In this document: positions 7,601 through 13,995 of the stretch, one piece after another | Layout of the letters: each line of letters begins with the position of its first letter | Numbering within the stretch: the stretch's first letter is position 1 | NCBI RefSeq assembly: GCF_020217185.1 | Contig: NZ_JAIWNX010000297.1 | Location: 1 to 18,076, forward strand | Direction: 5' to 3' | DNA from: Asticcacaulis sp. | Lineage (GTDB): Bacteria > Pseudomonadota > Alphaproteobacteria > Caulobacterales > Caulobacteraceae | Length of the DNA stretch: 18,076 nucleotides | Translations under genes and position numbers: made by a program | The notes under the pieces: generated by a model | The model's database searches: none | The model's input: the letters and a program-made list of their open reading frames with translations, nothing else | What the model was told of the DNA's origin: nothing

Positions 7601-8377
7601 ATGCACCGTTCGGTCTATATGCTGATGCTGACCGGGGCCGTGGCCCTCAGCCTGATCGGGATGACCGCCGCGCCTGTGCAGGCGCAGGCGACGCTGGTGC
7701 TGAAGGCGCAGGTCACCGACGGCGACGGGCGCATCACGCTGGGCGATCTGTTCGACAATGCGGGGGCCGCTTCGGACGTGGTCGTCGGCACGCGCGTCGG
7801 GCAAAGCGCCGTCCTCGATGCCGGTCAGGTTCAGGCCAGGGCGCGTCAGGCCGGGCAGTCGTGGCCCAATCCGCAGGGCCTGCGCCGCATCATCGTCAGC
7901 GCAGGCGCCGATGGCACAACGTCCACGCAAGCCCGCGCCGAAGCCGGGCGCACCAAGGACGTGCTGGTCTTCACCCGTACCCTCAGCGCCGGTGAAGTGG
8001 TCGCCGCCGCCGACATCGCCTGGCAACCGGTGCAGGCGCATCTGGCGGGCGGCAGCCTGATCAGCGACCCTGAAACCGCCATCGGCAAGACGGTGCGCGT
8101 GCCCGTGCGCGAAGGCGGCGTGGTCCGCCCCGGCGACCTGACCGCGCCCCTGGTCATCAGGCGCGCCGAAATGGTCAAGGTGACGTTTGAAATGAACGGC
8201 GTCAGCCTGTCCATGACCGGCCCGGCCCAGAAGGACGGTGCGGTCGGCGACCTGATCATGGTGCAGAACCCCGCGTCCAAAAAACTGATCGAAGCCGTTG
8301 TCACCGGCCCCGGCAGCGCCGCCGTCGGTGAGGCCGCCCAAAGCCTGCGCAACCGCGCCCTCTATTCCTCCCGTTAA
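7601..8377 (+). CDS. flgA: Flagellar P-ring assembly chaperone FlgA
   Basis: FlgA is the periplasmic chaperone that promotes polymerisation of the P-ring protein FlgI around the rod. The chain has 258 residues. It starts with a clear Sec signal (MLMLTGAVALSLIGM hydrophobic core, cleavage predicted after APVQAQA near residue 29). A central SAF-like region (about 125-185, LSAGEVVAAADIAWQPV) and the C-terminal ChapFlgA part (VTFEMNGVSLSMTGPA, GDLIMVQN, KKLIEAVVTGPG) follow. It lies 11 bases after flgG with TAAGGA as ribosome site. The usual client gene flgI is not in this window, so the P-ring gene must be elsewhere, as in Caulobacter-type flagellar gene dispersal. Confidence 0.92.
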   Translation: MHRSVYMLMLTGAVALSLIGMTAAPVQAQATLVLKAQVTDGDGRITLGDLFDNAGAASDVVVGTRVGQSAVLDAGQVQARARQAGQSWPNPQGLRRIIVSAGADGTTSTQARAEAGRTKDVLVFTRTLSAGEVVAAADIAWQPVQAHLAGGSLISDPETAIGKTVRVPVREGGVVRPGDLTAPLVIRRAEMVKVTFEMNGVSLSMTGPAQKDGAVGDLIMVQNPASKKLIEAVVTGPGSAAVGEAAQSLRNRALYSSR

Positions 8378-8386
8378 GGCAAACCC

Positions 8387-9115
8387 ATGCGTTTCCCCGT
8401 TCTTGTCACCGTTGCCGCCCTGACCGCCGCCGCCCTGTCGGGTTGCGCCAGCGTCAACGAAGCCGTCAACGGCCCGTCCCTGCAACCGATGGGCTATCCG
8501 GCGCAACTGGTGCCGCAGCAGCAGGTCTATGCGGCCCCCGCCTCGACCTCGGCCTCGGCCAATTCGCTGTGGCGCACGGGGGCCAAGGCCTTCTTCAAGG
8601 ACCAGCGCGCCCGCCACGTCGGCGACATCCTGACCGTCACCATCGACATCGACGACAAGGCGCAGACGCAGAACACCACCTCGCGCAAGCGCGACGGCAG
8701 CTATACGGGCTCGATCCCCAAGGTGTTCGGGCTGGAATCGTCGCTGGGGAAGATTTTGCCCAGTGAGTACAACGCCGCTGCCGGCCTGTCGAACAACACC
8801 GCCGCCGAATTTTCGGGCAGCGGCAGCGTCAATCGCTCGGAAAAGATTTCGCTCACCGTCGCCGCCATCGTCACCGGCGTCCTGCCCAATGGCAATCTGA
8901 TCATTCAGGGCTCGCAGGAGGTGCGGACCAACCGCGAGGTGCGCGAACTGATCGTCTCCGGCATCGTCAATCCGCAGGACATCTCCTCGGCCAATATCAT
9001 CAAGCATACGCAACTGGCCGAAGCGCGCATCTCCTATGGCGGTCGCGGCGACGTCAGCCGTATGCAGGCCGCCCCGGTCAGCCAGAACCTGATGGAAAAG
9101 TTCTCGCCGTTTTGA
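8387..9115 (+). CDS. flgH: Flagellar L-ring lipoprotein FlgH
   Basis: FlgH forms the outer-membrane L ring that acts as a bushing for the flagellar rod. The 242-residue chain begins with a lipoprotein signal ending ALSGC, with lipidated Cys20. Family motifs are SLWRTGAKAFFKDQRARHVGD (about 61-81), then TVTIDIDDKAQTQNTTSRKR, GNLIIQGSQEVRTNRE, and the C-terminal LIVSGIVNPQDISSANIIK and ARISYGGRGDVSRMQ. It starts nine bases after flgA and is last in the operon; the next gene on the strand has its own promoter-like sequence and an unrelated function. Distance and order argue for cotranscription from the sigma-54 promoter. Confidence 0.96.
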   Translation: MRFPVLVTVAALTAAALSGCASVNEAVNGPSLQPMGYPAQLVPQQQVYAAPASTSASANSLWRTGAKAFFKDQRARHVGDILTVTIDIDDKAQTQNTTSRKRDGSYTGSIPKVFGLESSLGKILPSEYNAAAGLSNNTAAEFSGSGSVNRSEKISLTVAAIVTGVLPNGNLIIQGSQEVRTNREVRELIVSGIVNPQDISSANIIKHTQLAEARISYGGRGDVSRMQAAPVSQNLMEKFSPF

Positions 9116-9125
9116 GTGCGCCGCA

Positions 9126-9145
9126 ATGCGCAAATTTAAGCGCAT
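9126..9145 (+). terminator. Weak hairpin after flgH
   Basis: ATGCGC (9126-9131) and GCGCAT (9140-9145) form a 6-bp stem with an AT-rich 8-nt loop, 10 bases past the flgH stop. No real T-run follows (CTTGAC). It may stabilise or weakly terminate the flg mRNA, and it directly abuts a TTGACA promoter element. Confidence 0.35.
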
Positions 9146-9146
9146 C

Positions 9147-9173
9147 TTGACATTTCAATGATAGGTTTAGAGT
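9147..9173 (+). promoter_or_regulatory. Candidate promoter of the polysaccharide membrane gene
   Basis: A perfect -35 TTGACA (9147-9152) is followed 15 bases later by TAGAGT (9168-9173). The -10 overlaps a GANTC site (GAGTC, 9170-9174), which pairs with a second GANTC (GACTC, 9186-9190) as the inverted repeat GAGTCC/GGACTC ending two bases before the ATG. GANTC near a -10 is typical of CcrM/GcrA-controlled promoters in Caulobacterales. The 15-base spacing is shorter than usual. Confidence 0.45.
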
Positions 9174-9192
9174 CCCCCGCCTTCGGACTCCC

Positions 9193-10500
9193 ATGCCTGC
9201 GACGCCCGCCTACGAACGTGACGACTATCCGCGACCGGTCCGCGCGAGCGACCGCCGTGACGCCGCAGAGCTCCCTCTGAACGGGGCAGCCCTCATGCTG
9301 TTTCGCATCGAGGCCCTGCTGGCGGCCTTCTGCGTCTTCATGTTTTCCGAAGCCCTGTGGGCCCCGCTGTTTGCCCCCAATCAGGAAAATGGCGGCGAAG
9401 TGTCGTGGATGCGCCTGTTGTGGCTGCCCGTCTATGGCCTGACCCTGTTGCTCAGCGTGGTGCGGGCCGACCGTTTCCTGCGCGTCCTGCCGGCGCTGGT
9501 CATGGCCGCCGCCCTGCTGGCCCTGTGCTACGCCTCCGGCTGGTGGTCGATTGATCCCTCCGTCACCAGCCGCCGCTCACTGGCGCTGGGCTTTACCCTG
9601 TTGTTTGGCCTCTATCTGGGAGCGCGTTTCAAAGGCTCAGACCTGACGCAGATCGTCGGCGGCACCTTCGCCGTCATGGCGGTCGGCAGCATTCTGGCCG
9701 CCCTCCTCTACCCCACCATGGGCGTGCATCACGACATCAATGCCGGGGCCTGGCGCGGCCTGTGGCACGAAAAGAACCAGATGGCGTCTCTGATGACCTT
9801 TGGTTTTGTCGCCTGTTGCGCCAGCGCCTTCCTGCTGCCCGAACGGCGCGCCCTGTGGATCGGGTCCGCCGCCCTGATCTTCTTCCTGATTATCATGTCG
9901 CGGTCAAAAACGTCGCTTCTGGCCTGCCTGCTGGCGCTGGGGGCCATGCCGGTCCTGTCGGCGCTGCGCAGCGGCGGCGTGAAAAGCGTGCTGTTCGTCT
10001 GGGGCGGCGCCACCGCATCGCTGATCGGCGGCGCGGTCTTCTTCCTGATGCCCGAAGCCGTGTTCAAGGCGCTGGGCAAGGACCCGACCCTGACCGGCCG
10101 CACTCAGATATGGGAGTCGCTGCTGAGGCTGTCGGATCAGCGCCCGTGGCTGGGCTATGGTTACAAGGCCTTCTGGGGACCGGACTCCATCCCCAACCAG
10201 ATCGTCAAGAAGGAGACCAACTGGGACGTGCCGTCGGCGCACAATGGCTGGCTGGACCTGCTGGTGCAACTGGGCTGGGTGGGCGTGATCCTGTTCGGGA
10301 GCTGTCTGGCCATCACCTTCTTCTGCGCCCTGTTCCGCTTTGCGCGCGTGCGGGACGGCTATTTTTCGGTTCTGGCCCTGTGTATCTTCAGCTTCCTCAT
10401 CCTGTCGGAAAGCTTCATTCTGGGGCAGAATAACCTGATCTTTGTGCTGTTTATCTGCGCCATGGCGCGGCTGACGGCCAACCGGATGGAGCCGGTTTAA
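9193..10500 (+). CDS. O-antigen ligase / Wzy_C family polysaccharide membrane protein
   Basis: This is an integral membrane protein of 435 residues with about ten hydrophobic helices, from the O-antigen ligase/polymerase superfamily (Wzy_C; WaaL, Wzy and ExoQ types). These proteins polymerise or transfer undecaprenyl-linked glycans on the periplasmic face. Signature elements are SRSKTSLLACL, then a long periplasmic loop with GRTQIWESLLRLSDQRPWLG (Arg303 region), the conserved SAHNGWLDLLVQLGWVG (His350), and terminal helices. A charged 34-residue N-terminal tail precedes the first helix. ATG 9193 lacks a clear Shine-Dalgarno, and ATG 9295 (MLFRIEALLA) is an alternative start. The closest functional type looks ExoQ-like, but no glycosyltransferase or flippase gene is beside it, so the actual glycan is unknown. 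Confidence 0.82.
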   Translation: MPATPAYERDDYPRPVRASDRRDAAELPLNGAALMLFRIEALLAAFCVFMFSEALWAPLFAPNQENGGEVSWMRLLWLPVYGLTLLLSVVRADRFLRVLPALVMAAALLALCYASGWWSIDPSVTSRRSLALGFTLLFGLYLGARFKGSDLTQIVGGTFAVMAVGSILAALLYPTMGVHHDINAGAWRGLWHEKNQMASLMTFGFVACCASAFLLPERRALWIGSAALIFFLIIMSRSKTSLLACLLALGAMPVLSALRSGGVKSVLFVWGGATASLIGGAVFFLMPEAVFKALGKDPTLTGRTQIWESLLRLSDQRPWLGYGYKAFWGPDSIPNQIVKKETNWDVPSAHNGWLDLLVQLGWVGVILFGSCLAITFFCALFRFARVRDGYFSVLALCIFSFLILSESFILGQNNLIFVLFICAMARLTANRMEPV

Positions 10501-10515
10501 GAAAGAACCCTCACC

Positions 10516-10574
10516 ACCACATCTCACCGCCGCTGGCGGTTCGTGTGGTCCCCCTCCCCAACAAGTTGGGGAGG
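10516..10574. repeat. Two consecutive palindromic hairpins between convergent genes
   Basis: First structure: ACCACA (10516-10521) pairs with TGTGGT (10544-10549) around an inner ACCGCC-GCT-GGCGGT hairpin (10526-10540). Second: CCTCCCCAAC (10553-10562) pairs with GTTGGGGAGG (10565-10574), a perfect 10-bp palindrome with a 2-base centre. They sit between two converging genes, so a bidirectional 3'-end role is likely, although neither strand has a T-run. Short CCTCCCC palindromes of this form often occur as dispersed intergenic repeats in this group (recollection, not searched). Confidence 0.6.
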
Positions 10575-10595
10575 TATAAGAAGGCAGAGGTCTCT

Positions 10596-11672
10596 TTAAG
10601 CCCCCGAACCCACCGCCTGCGACACATGCGTCAGGCCATCGGCGTGCAGGCGCTGCACCAGATCGCGCTTGATCTCATCAATCAGCCCTGGCCCCTTATA
10701 GACCAGCGCCGAATAGAGTTGCACCAGCGACGCCCCGGCGCGGATCTTGGCATAGGCGTCGGCCCCCGAGGCAATGCCACCCGCCCCGATCAGGGTCAGC
10801 CGCCCCGCCGCCACCTTATAGGCACTGCGCAGCGCCGAGGTCGAAAGCCCGAACAGCGGCGCGCCCGACAGGCCGCCCGTTTCCGTCGCCAGAGCTGAGC
10901 GCAGCGACTCCGGCCGCTCGATCGTGGTGTTGGAGACGATCAGCGCATCGAGCCCGTGCGCGATGGTCGCCTCCACCGCGTCGGCGATTTCTTCCTCGCT
11001 GAGGTCCGGCGCGATCTTGAGGAAGATCGGATAGTTGTTGCCCGTCACCCGCACCAGATCGGCGCGCGTCGCCGCAATCTGCCCCAGCAGTTCATCAAGG
11101 TGCGCCCGCCCCTGCAAGGCGCGCAGGCCCGGCGTGTTGGGCGAGGAGATGTTGGCGGTAAAATAGGACGACAGGCCCCACAGGCGTTTCAGGCCTGTGA
11201 CGTAATCGGCCATGCGATCCGTGGCATCCTTATTGGCCCCGATATTGGCCCCCAGTACCGGCGCCGAGGCGCGGCCCTGATAGCGCTCCAGATGGCTGGC
11301 GAAGACCTCAAGCCCCTTGTTGTTGAAGCCCATGCGGTTGATCACCGCCTCGTCCTCGCTCAAACGGAACAGGCGCGGGCGCGGATTACCGGCCTGCGGC
11401 AGGGGGGTCACCGTACCACATTCGACAAAGCCAAAGCCGGCGCGGCTCATGGCCAGCGGCACATCGGCATTCTTGTCAAACCCGGCGGCCAAACCGACGC
11501 AGTTGCGCACGCTGAGCGCCCCGCCAGTGAAGGCGATTTCCGTGCGCAGTTCCGGCGGATCATAGCTGGAACGCGGCCCTAAACCTGATTTGAGCGCCAG
11601 AATCGTCGCCGCGTGGGCGTCTTCGGCCTCCAGAAGATGCAGCGGTTTCAGCGCCAGCCGGTAGAGGTCCAT
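10596..11672 (-). CDS. pyrD: Dihydroorotate dehydrogenase (quinone), class 2
   Basis: PyrD oxidises dihydroorotate to orotate with FMN and passes electrons to membrane quinones, the fourth step of pyrimidine synthesis. The 358-residue chain includes the short N-terminal helical extension of class 2 enzymes (MDLYRLALKPLHLLEAEDAH), which forms the quinone tunnel and membrane contact. Visible motifs are GLAAGFDKNAD (60-70), FVECGTVTPLPQAGNPRPR (82-100), NRMGFNN, and NISSPNTPGLR with the class 2 catalytic base Ser177. LIVSNTT, GGLSGAPL and LIGAGGI form the FMN phosphate site. The frame stays open upstream to 11876, but ATG 11672 gives the right N terminus and overlaps the sixA stop by one base (TGATG), implying coupling. 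Confidence 0.96.
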   Translation of the reverse strand: MDLYRLALKPLHLLEAEDAHAATILALKSGLGPRSSYDPPELRTEIAFTGGALSVRNCVGLAAGFDKNADVPLAMSRAGFGFVECGTVTPLPQAGNPRPRLFRLSEDEAVINRMGFNNKGLEVFASHLERYQGRASAPVLGANIGANKDATDRMADYVTGLKRLWGLSSYFTANISSPNTPGLRALQGRAHLDELLGQIAATRADLVRVTGNNYPIFLKIAPDLSEEEIADAVEATIAHGLDALIVSNTTIERPESLRSALATETGGLSGAPLFGLSTSALRSAYKVAAGRLTLIGAGGIASGADAYAKIRAGASLVQLYSALVYKGPGLIDEIKRDLVQRLHADGLTHVSQAVGSGA

Positions 11673-12181
11673 CACTCGCCCCCGATCAGGTCTTTGGGCT
11701 TCAGCAGGTCGTCGAACATCGGGCGACCGGCCACATCGACCGTAAACACGGTTGCCGCTGCCGTCGGATACGAGCCGCGCGCCCGGTCGATATCGACCTG
11801 GGACGCCGCCCCTTTGGTCATATAGTCGAGCACTAAATACTGGATACCCGGATTGTGCCCGATGATCAGCAGGCAATCGCCCGCCTCTTCGTGCGCTTCG
11901 ACCAGACGGCGCAGGTCGGACGCGCCCATATTGAACATATCGTCGCGCACCTCACCGGCTATGTCGCCCAGCACGCCCTTAACGGCCTCAAAGGTCTGGT
12001 GCGTGCGGTGCGCAGCGGAGACCAGCGCGTAGTCGGGTTTGAGGCCGCGCGCTTTCAGCGCCTCGGCGACGGCAGCGGCTTCGCGCACGCCGCGCTGCAT
12101 CAGGTTGCGTTCGAAATCCTCGCCCGAAGCGCTGTCCTTTTCGGCCTTGCCGTGGCGCATGACGATGAGGTGTTTCATCAT
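11672..12181 (-). CDS. sixA: SixA-like phosphohistidine phosphatase (histidine phosphatase family)
   Basis: This is a cytoplasmic branch-1 histidine phosphatase of about 170 residues. SixA removes phosphate from histidines of signalling or phosphotransferase proteins (ArcB Hpt, NPr in E. coli). The nucleophile motif is MRHGKAEKD, with His10 when counted from the chosen start. Other conserved parts are the Arg in FERNLMQRG, SAAHRTHQT, and the second catalytic His in LIIGHNPG, as in SixA rather than cofactor-dependent phosphoglycerate mutase. The frame extends to 12229, but AGGAA (12190-12194) lies eight bases before the tandem ATGATG at 12181/12178, so that start is chosen. It is first in a two-gene operon with pyrD. 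The physiological partner is unknown, and the symbol rests on family similarity. Confidence 0.85.
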   Translation of the reverse strand: MMKHLIVMRHGKAEKDSASGEDFERNLMQRGVREAAAVAEALKARGLKPDYALVSAAHRTHQTFEAVKGVLGDIAGEVRDDMFNMGASDLRRLVEAHEEAGDCLLIIGHNPGIQYLVLDYMTKGAASQVDIDRARGSYPTAAATVFTVDVAGRPMFDDLLKPKDLIGGE

Positions 12182-12206
12182 GAGTCGTGTTCCTTTTTCT
12201 AGCCCG

Positions 12207-12236
12207 CTTATGGACGCGAAAGCCGTCACGGTTCAA
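12207..12236 (-). promoter_or_regulatory. Possible promoter of sixA-pyrD
   Basis: On the minus strand TTGAAC (plus 12231-12236) and CATAAG (plus 12207-12212) are 18 bases apart, and the -10 ends about 25 bases before the sixA ATG. Each hexamer matches the consensus at 4 of 6. It lies just outside the repeat block starting at 12245. Confidence 0.35.
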
Positions 12237-12244
12237 GAACTAAT

Positions 12245-12424
12245 CTCCTCCCTACGGCTTGCCGTGGGGACCGGGCCGCCGGTGCGGATGGCCGTGAGCG
12301 CAGCGAACTGACGGAGGGGGACACCTCGGACGACCGTGCACGCTGAAGCCTTGGTTAGCTTCGCCCCCTCCGTCTGCTCACTACGTTCGCATCCACCTCC
12401 CCATTGCTACGCGACAGGGAGGAG
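12245..12424. repeat. Nested inverted-repeat block between methyltransferase and sixA
   Basis: CTCCTCCCT (12245-12253) is the inverse of AGGGAGGAG (12416-12424), and ACGGAGGGGG (12311-12320) of CCCCCTCCGT (12364-12373). GGATG (12286-12290) also has an inverse CATCC (12390-12394). The two ends therefore look like diverged copies of one unit in opposite orientation. Inside are a perfect hairpin TCCCTACGGC-TT-GCCGTGGGGA (12249-12270), GAAGC/GCTTC (12345-12349/12358-12362) at the apex and CCTCCC/GGGAGG (12396-12401/12417-12422). No coding potential is credible here. It begins eight bases past the methyltransferase stop. Confidence 0.65.
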
Positions 12425-12431
12425 GGTATCA

Positions 12432-13172
12432 TCAATGCCCCTGCGGCGTGGGTTGCGGCAGCGGTACGCCCAGCTTGTCGCGGATATCGTCGATCACCGA
12501 CACCGCCGTGCCGCGCACCGGCGCGCGGATCACCCGCTTGCCCGCCTCCATCAGGATCAGCCCGCCGCGATAGGGCCACACGCGCGGGGCCCACTCTTCA
12601 AAGGTCTGCGCCCAGCGCAGCAGCGAACGCAGGGGCGGCACATAGAGCGCATAGGACCAGGCGATCGGTTCCAGCTCTGCCGCCCGCAACAGGGTTTCCA
12701 ACTGCGTGCGCGAAAAGGGCTGGCCATGCCCGAACGGCGTCTTTTCGGCGTGGGTCCATAGGCCGCCGCGCGCCACCACGGCCAGAATCAGCCGTCCGTT
12801 AGTAGTCAGACAGCGCGAAGCTTCGACCAGCAGCGCTTCCGGGTTGGGCGATTCCTCCAGCGCGTGCATCAGGAAAATCCGGTCGAACAGGGCCGAGGGA
12901 AACGGCATGTGCTGCTCATCGACCAGGGTTGAGCGGCTTTTCAGCCCTTCGGGCCAGATTTCCGCCCCCTGCGCCGACGGCATGGCGGCGATCACGCGCC
13001 GCGCTGTGCCATTGAACGTATCAAGATAGGGTGTGGTGTAACCCAACCCCAGCACGTCCGAGCCCGTCACATCGGGCCAGGCTTCGGCCAGCTTCTGCGC
13101 GACCATGCGCCTTGTCACCGCGCCTTCGGGCGTGGCATAGAAACGGCTCAGTTCGGATACGATACGACGCAA
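12432..13172 (-). CDS. Class I SAM-dependent methyltransferase, substrate unknown
   Basis: This 246-residue protein resembles the Methyltransf_11 fold found next to gloB in many alphaproteobacteria. The glycine-rich SAM loop is degenerate (DVLGLGYTTPYLD, about 39-51). A conserved DEQHMPFPSALFDRIFLMHAL segment, read as two adjacent motifs, carries the acidic post-motif II and the strand-4 region. NGRLILAVVARGGLW follows, then FSRTQLETLLRAAEL and a Trp/Arg-rich C-terminal part. The start is TTG at 13172: GAGGA lies six bases upstream, and the protein start MRRIVSELSRFYATPEG matches the N-terminal pattern I recall for this family. An AGGAGG at 13195-13200 is too far away. It is divergent from gloB and ends beside a repeat block. 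The molecule methylated cannot be inferred. Confidence 0.8.
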   Translation of the reverse strand: MRRIVSELSRFYATPEGAVTRRMVAQKLAEAWPDVTGSDVLGLGYTTPYLDTFNGTARRVIAAMPSAQGAEIWPEGLKSRSTLVDEQHMPFPSALFDRIFLMHALEESPNPEALLVEASRCLTTNGRLILAVVARGGLWTHAEKTPFGHGQPFSRTQLETLLRAAELEPIAWSYALYVPPLRSLLRWAQTFEEWAPRVWPYRGGLILMEAGKRVIRAPVRGTAVSVIDDIRDKLGVPLPQPTPQGH

Positions 13173-13197
13173 GGCGGGTCCTCAGGGGATCAGACCT

Positions 13198-13207
13198 CCT
13201 ATATAGG
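13198..13207. promoter_or_regulatory. CCTATATAGG palindrome between divergent methyltransferase and gloB
   Basis: A 10-bp perfect palindrome lies midway in the 67-base gap between the two divergent starts. Its TATATA core is the only AT-rich patch and could serve as a -10 in either direction. No convincing -35 was found on either strand. Confidence 0.3.
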
Positions 13208-13239
13208 ATGCTTTGTGCGCTTTAGGGGAGGATTTTGCC

Positions 13240-13986
13240 ATGTCGGCCCTGCAAATTCATCAGTTTCCGGCGCTCAACGACAATTACGGCTTTGTGGTCC
13301 GCGATCAGGCCTCGGGTCAGGTCGCCTGCATCGACACCCCCGATGCCGAGGCCGTGACGGCGGCGCTGACGTCGCAGGGCTGGGGGCTCGACTACATCCT
13401 CAATACCCACTGGCACCCGGACCATACGGGTGGCAATGCGGCGCTGAAAGACCGCTATGGCTGCCTGATCTACGGCCCCGAAGAGGTGCGTAAAGCCGCG
13501 CCGCTCGATCAGGTTTTAAGCGGCGGTGACCGGTTCGCGCTGGGGCAGACCGTCTTCGACGTGCTCGACCTCAAGGGGCATACGCTGGGCCATATCGGCT
13601 ATTCGGCACCCTCGCAAAACGCGGCCTTTGTCGGGGATACCCTATTTGCGCTGGGCTGCGGGCGGTTGTTCGAGGGCAGCGCCGAAGACATGTGGAGCAG
13701 TCTGCAACGGCTGCTGGCGCTCGATCCGCAGACCACCCTCTACTGCGCGCATGAATATACGCTGTCGAACCTGAAATTTGCCGAGAGTTTGGGTCAGTTC
13801 CCGGAACTGGAAGCGCGCGCGGCGGACATTCGCGCCCGCCGGGCGCGCGGCGAGCCGACCGTGCCCATGCGTCTGGCCGACGAAATCGCCACCAATCCGT
13901 TTGTGGTCTATCCGCTGAGAAAAAGCGGCTTTGCCGCTCAGGCCGCAAAGTTCGGCGAAATCAGAGCGGCCAAGGACCGGTTTTGA
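13240..13986 (+). CDS. gloB: Hydroxyacylglutathione hydrolase (glyoxalase II)
   Basis: GloB hydrolyses S-lactoylglutathione to lactate and glutathione, completing methylglyoxal detoxification. It is a cytoplasmic binuclear metallo-beta-lactamase-fold enzyme. The 248 residues show THWHPDHTGG, with His57, His59, Asp61 and His62 as metal ligands. His114 (LKGHTLGH), Asp133 (VGDTLFALGCGRLFEG) and His171 (CAHEYTLSNLKFA) complete the site, and the C-terminal substrate domain contains NPFVVYPLR. The usual middle residue of THxHxDH is Trp-His-Pro here, still within family variation. ATG 13240 is chosen over an in-frame ATG at 13213 because GGGGAGGA (13225-13232) lies seven bases upstream and the protein begins MSALQIHQFPALNDNYGF as expected. 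It is divergent from the methyltransferase and convergent with the next gene, nine bases away. Confidence 0.94.
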   Translation: MSALQIHQFPALNDNYGFVVRDQASGQVACIDTPDAEAVTAALTSQGWGLDYILNTHWHPDHTGGNAALKDRYGCLIYGPEEVRKAAPLDQVLSGGDRFALGQTVFDVLDLKGHTLGHIGYSAPSQNAAFVGDTLFALGCGRLFEGSAEDMWSSLQRLLALDPQTTLYCAHEYTLSNLKFAESLGQFPELEARAADIRARRARGEPTVPMRLADEIATNPFVVYPLRKSGFAAQAAKFGEIRAAKDRF

Positions 13987-13995
13987 TCGGCACCC

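Noticed and set aside
7586..9145. A 519-codon open frame on the minus strand across flgA and flgH
   Set aside because: Antisense to two well-supported flagellar genes. The translation is low-complexity Gly/Ala/Asp/His/Arg-rich, typical of GC-rich shadow frames, with no domain.
11673..11876. Extension of pyrD upstream to 11876
   Set aside because: The added residues lie in sixA; the class 2 enzyme begins naturally at MDLYRLALKP (11672).
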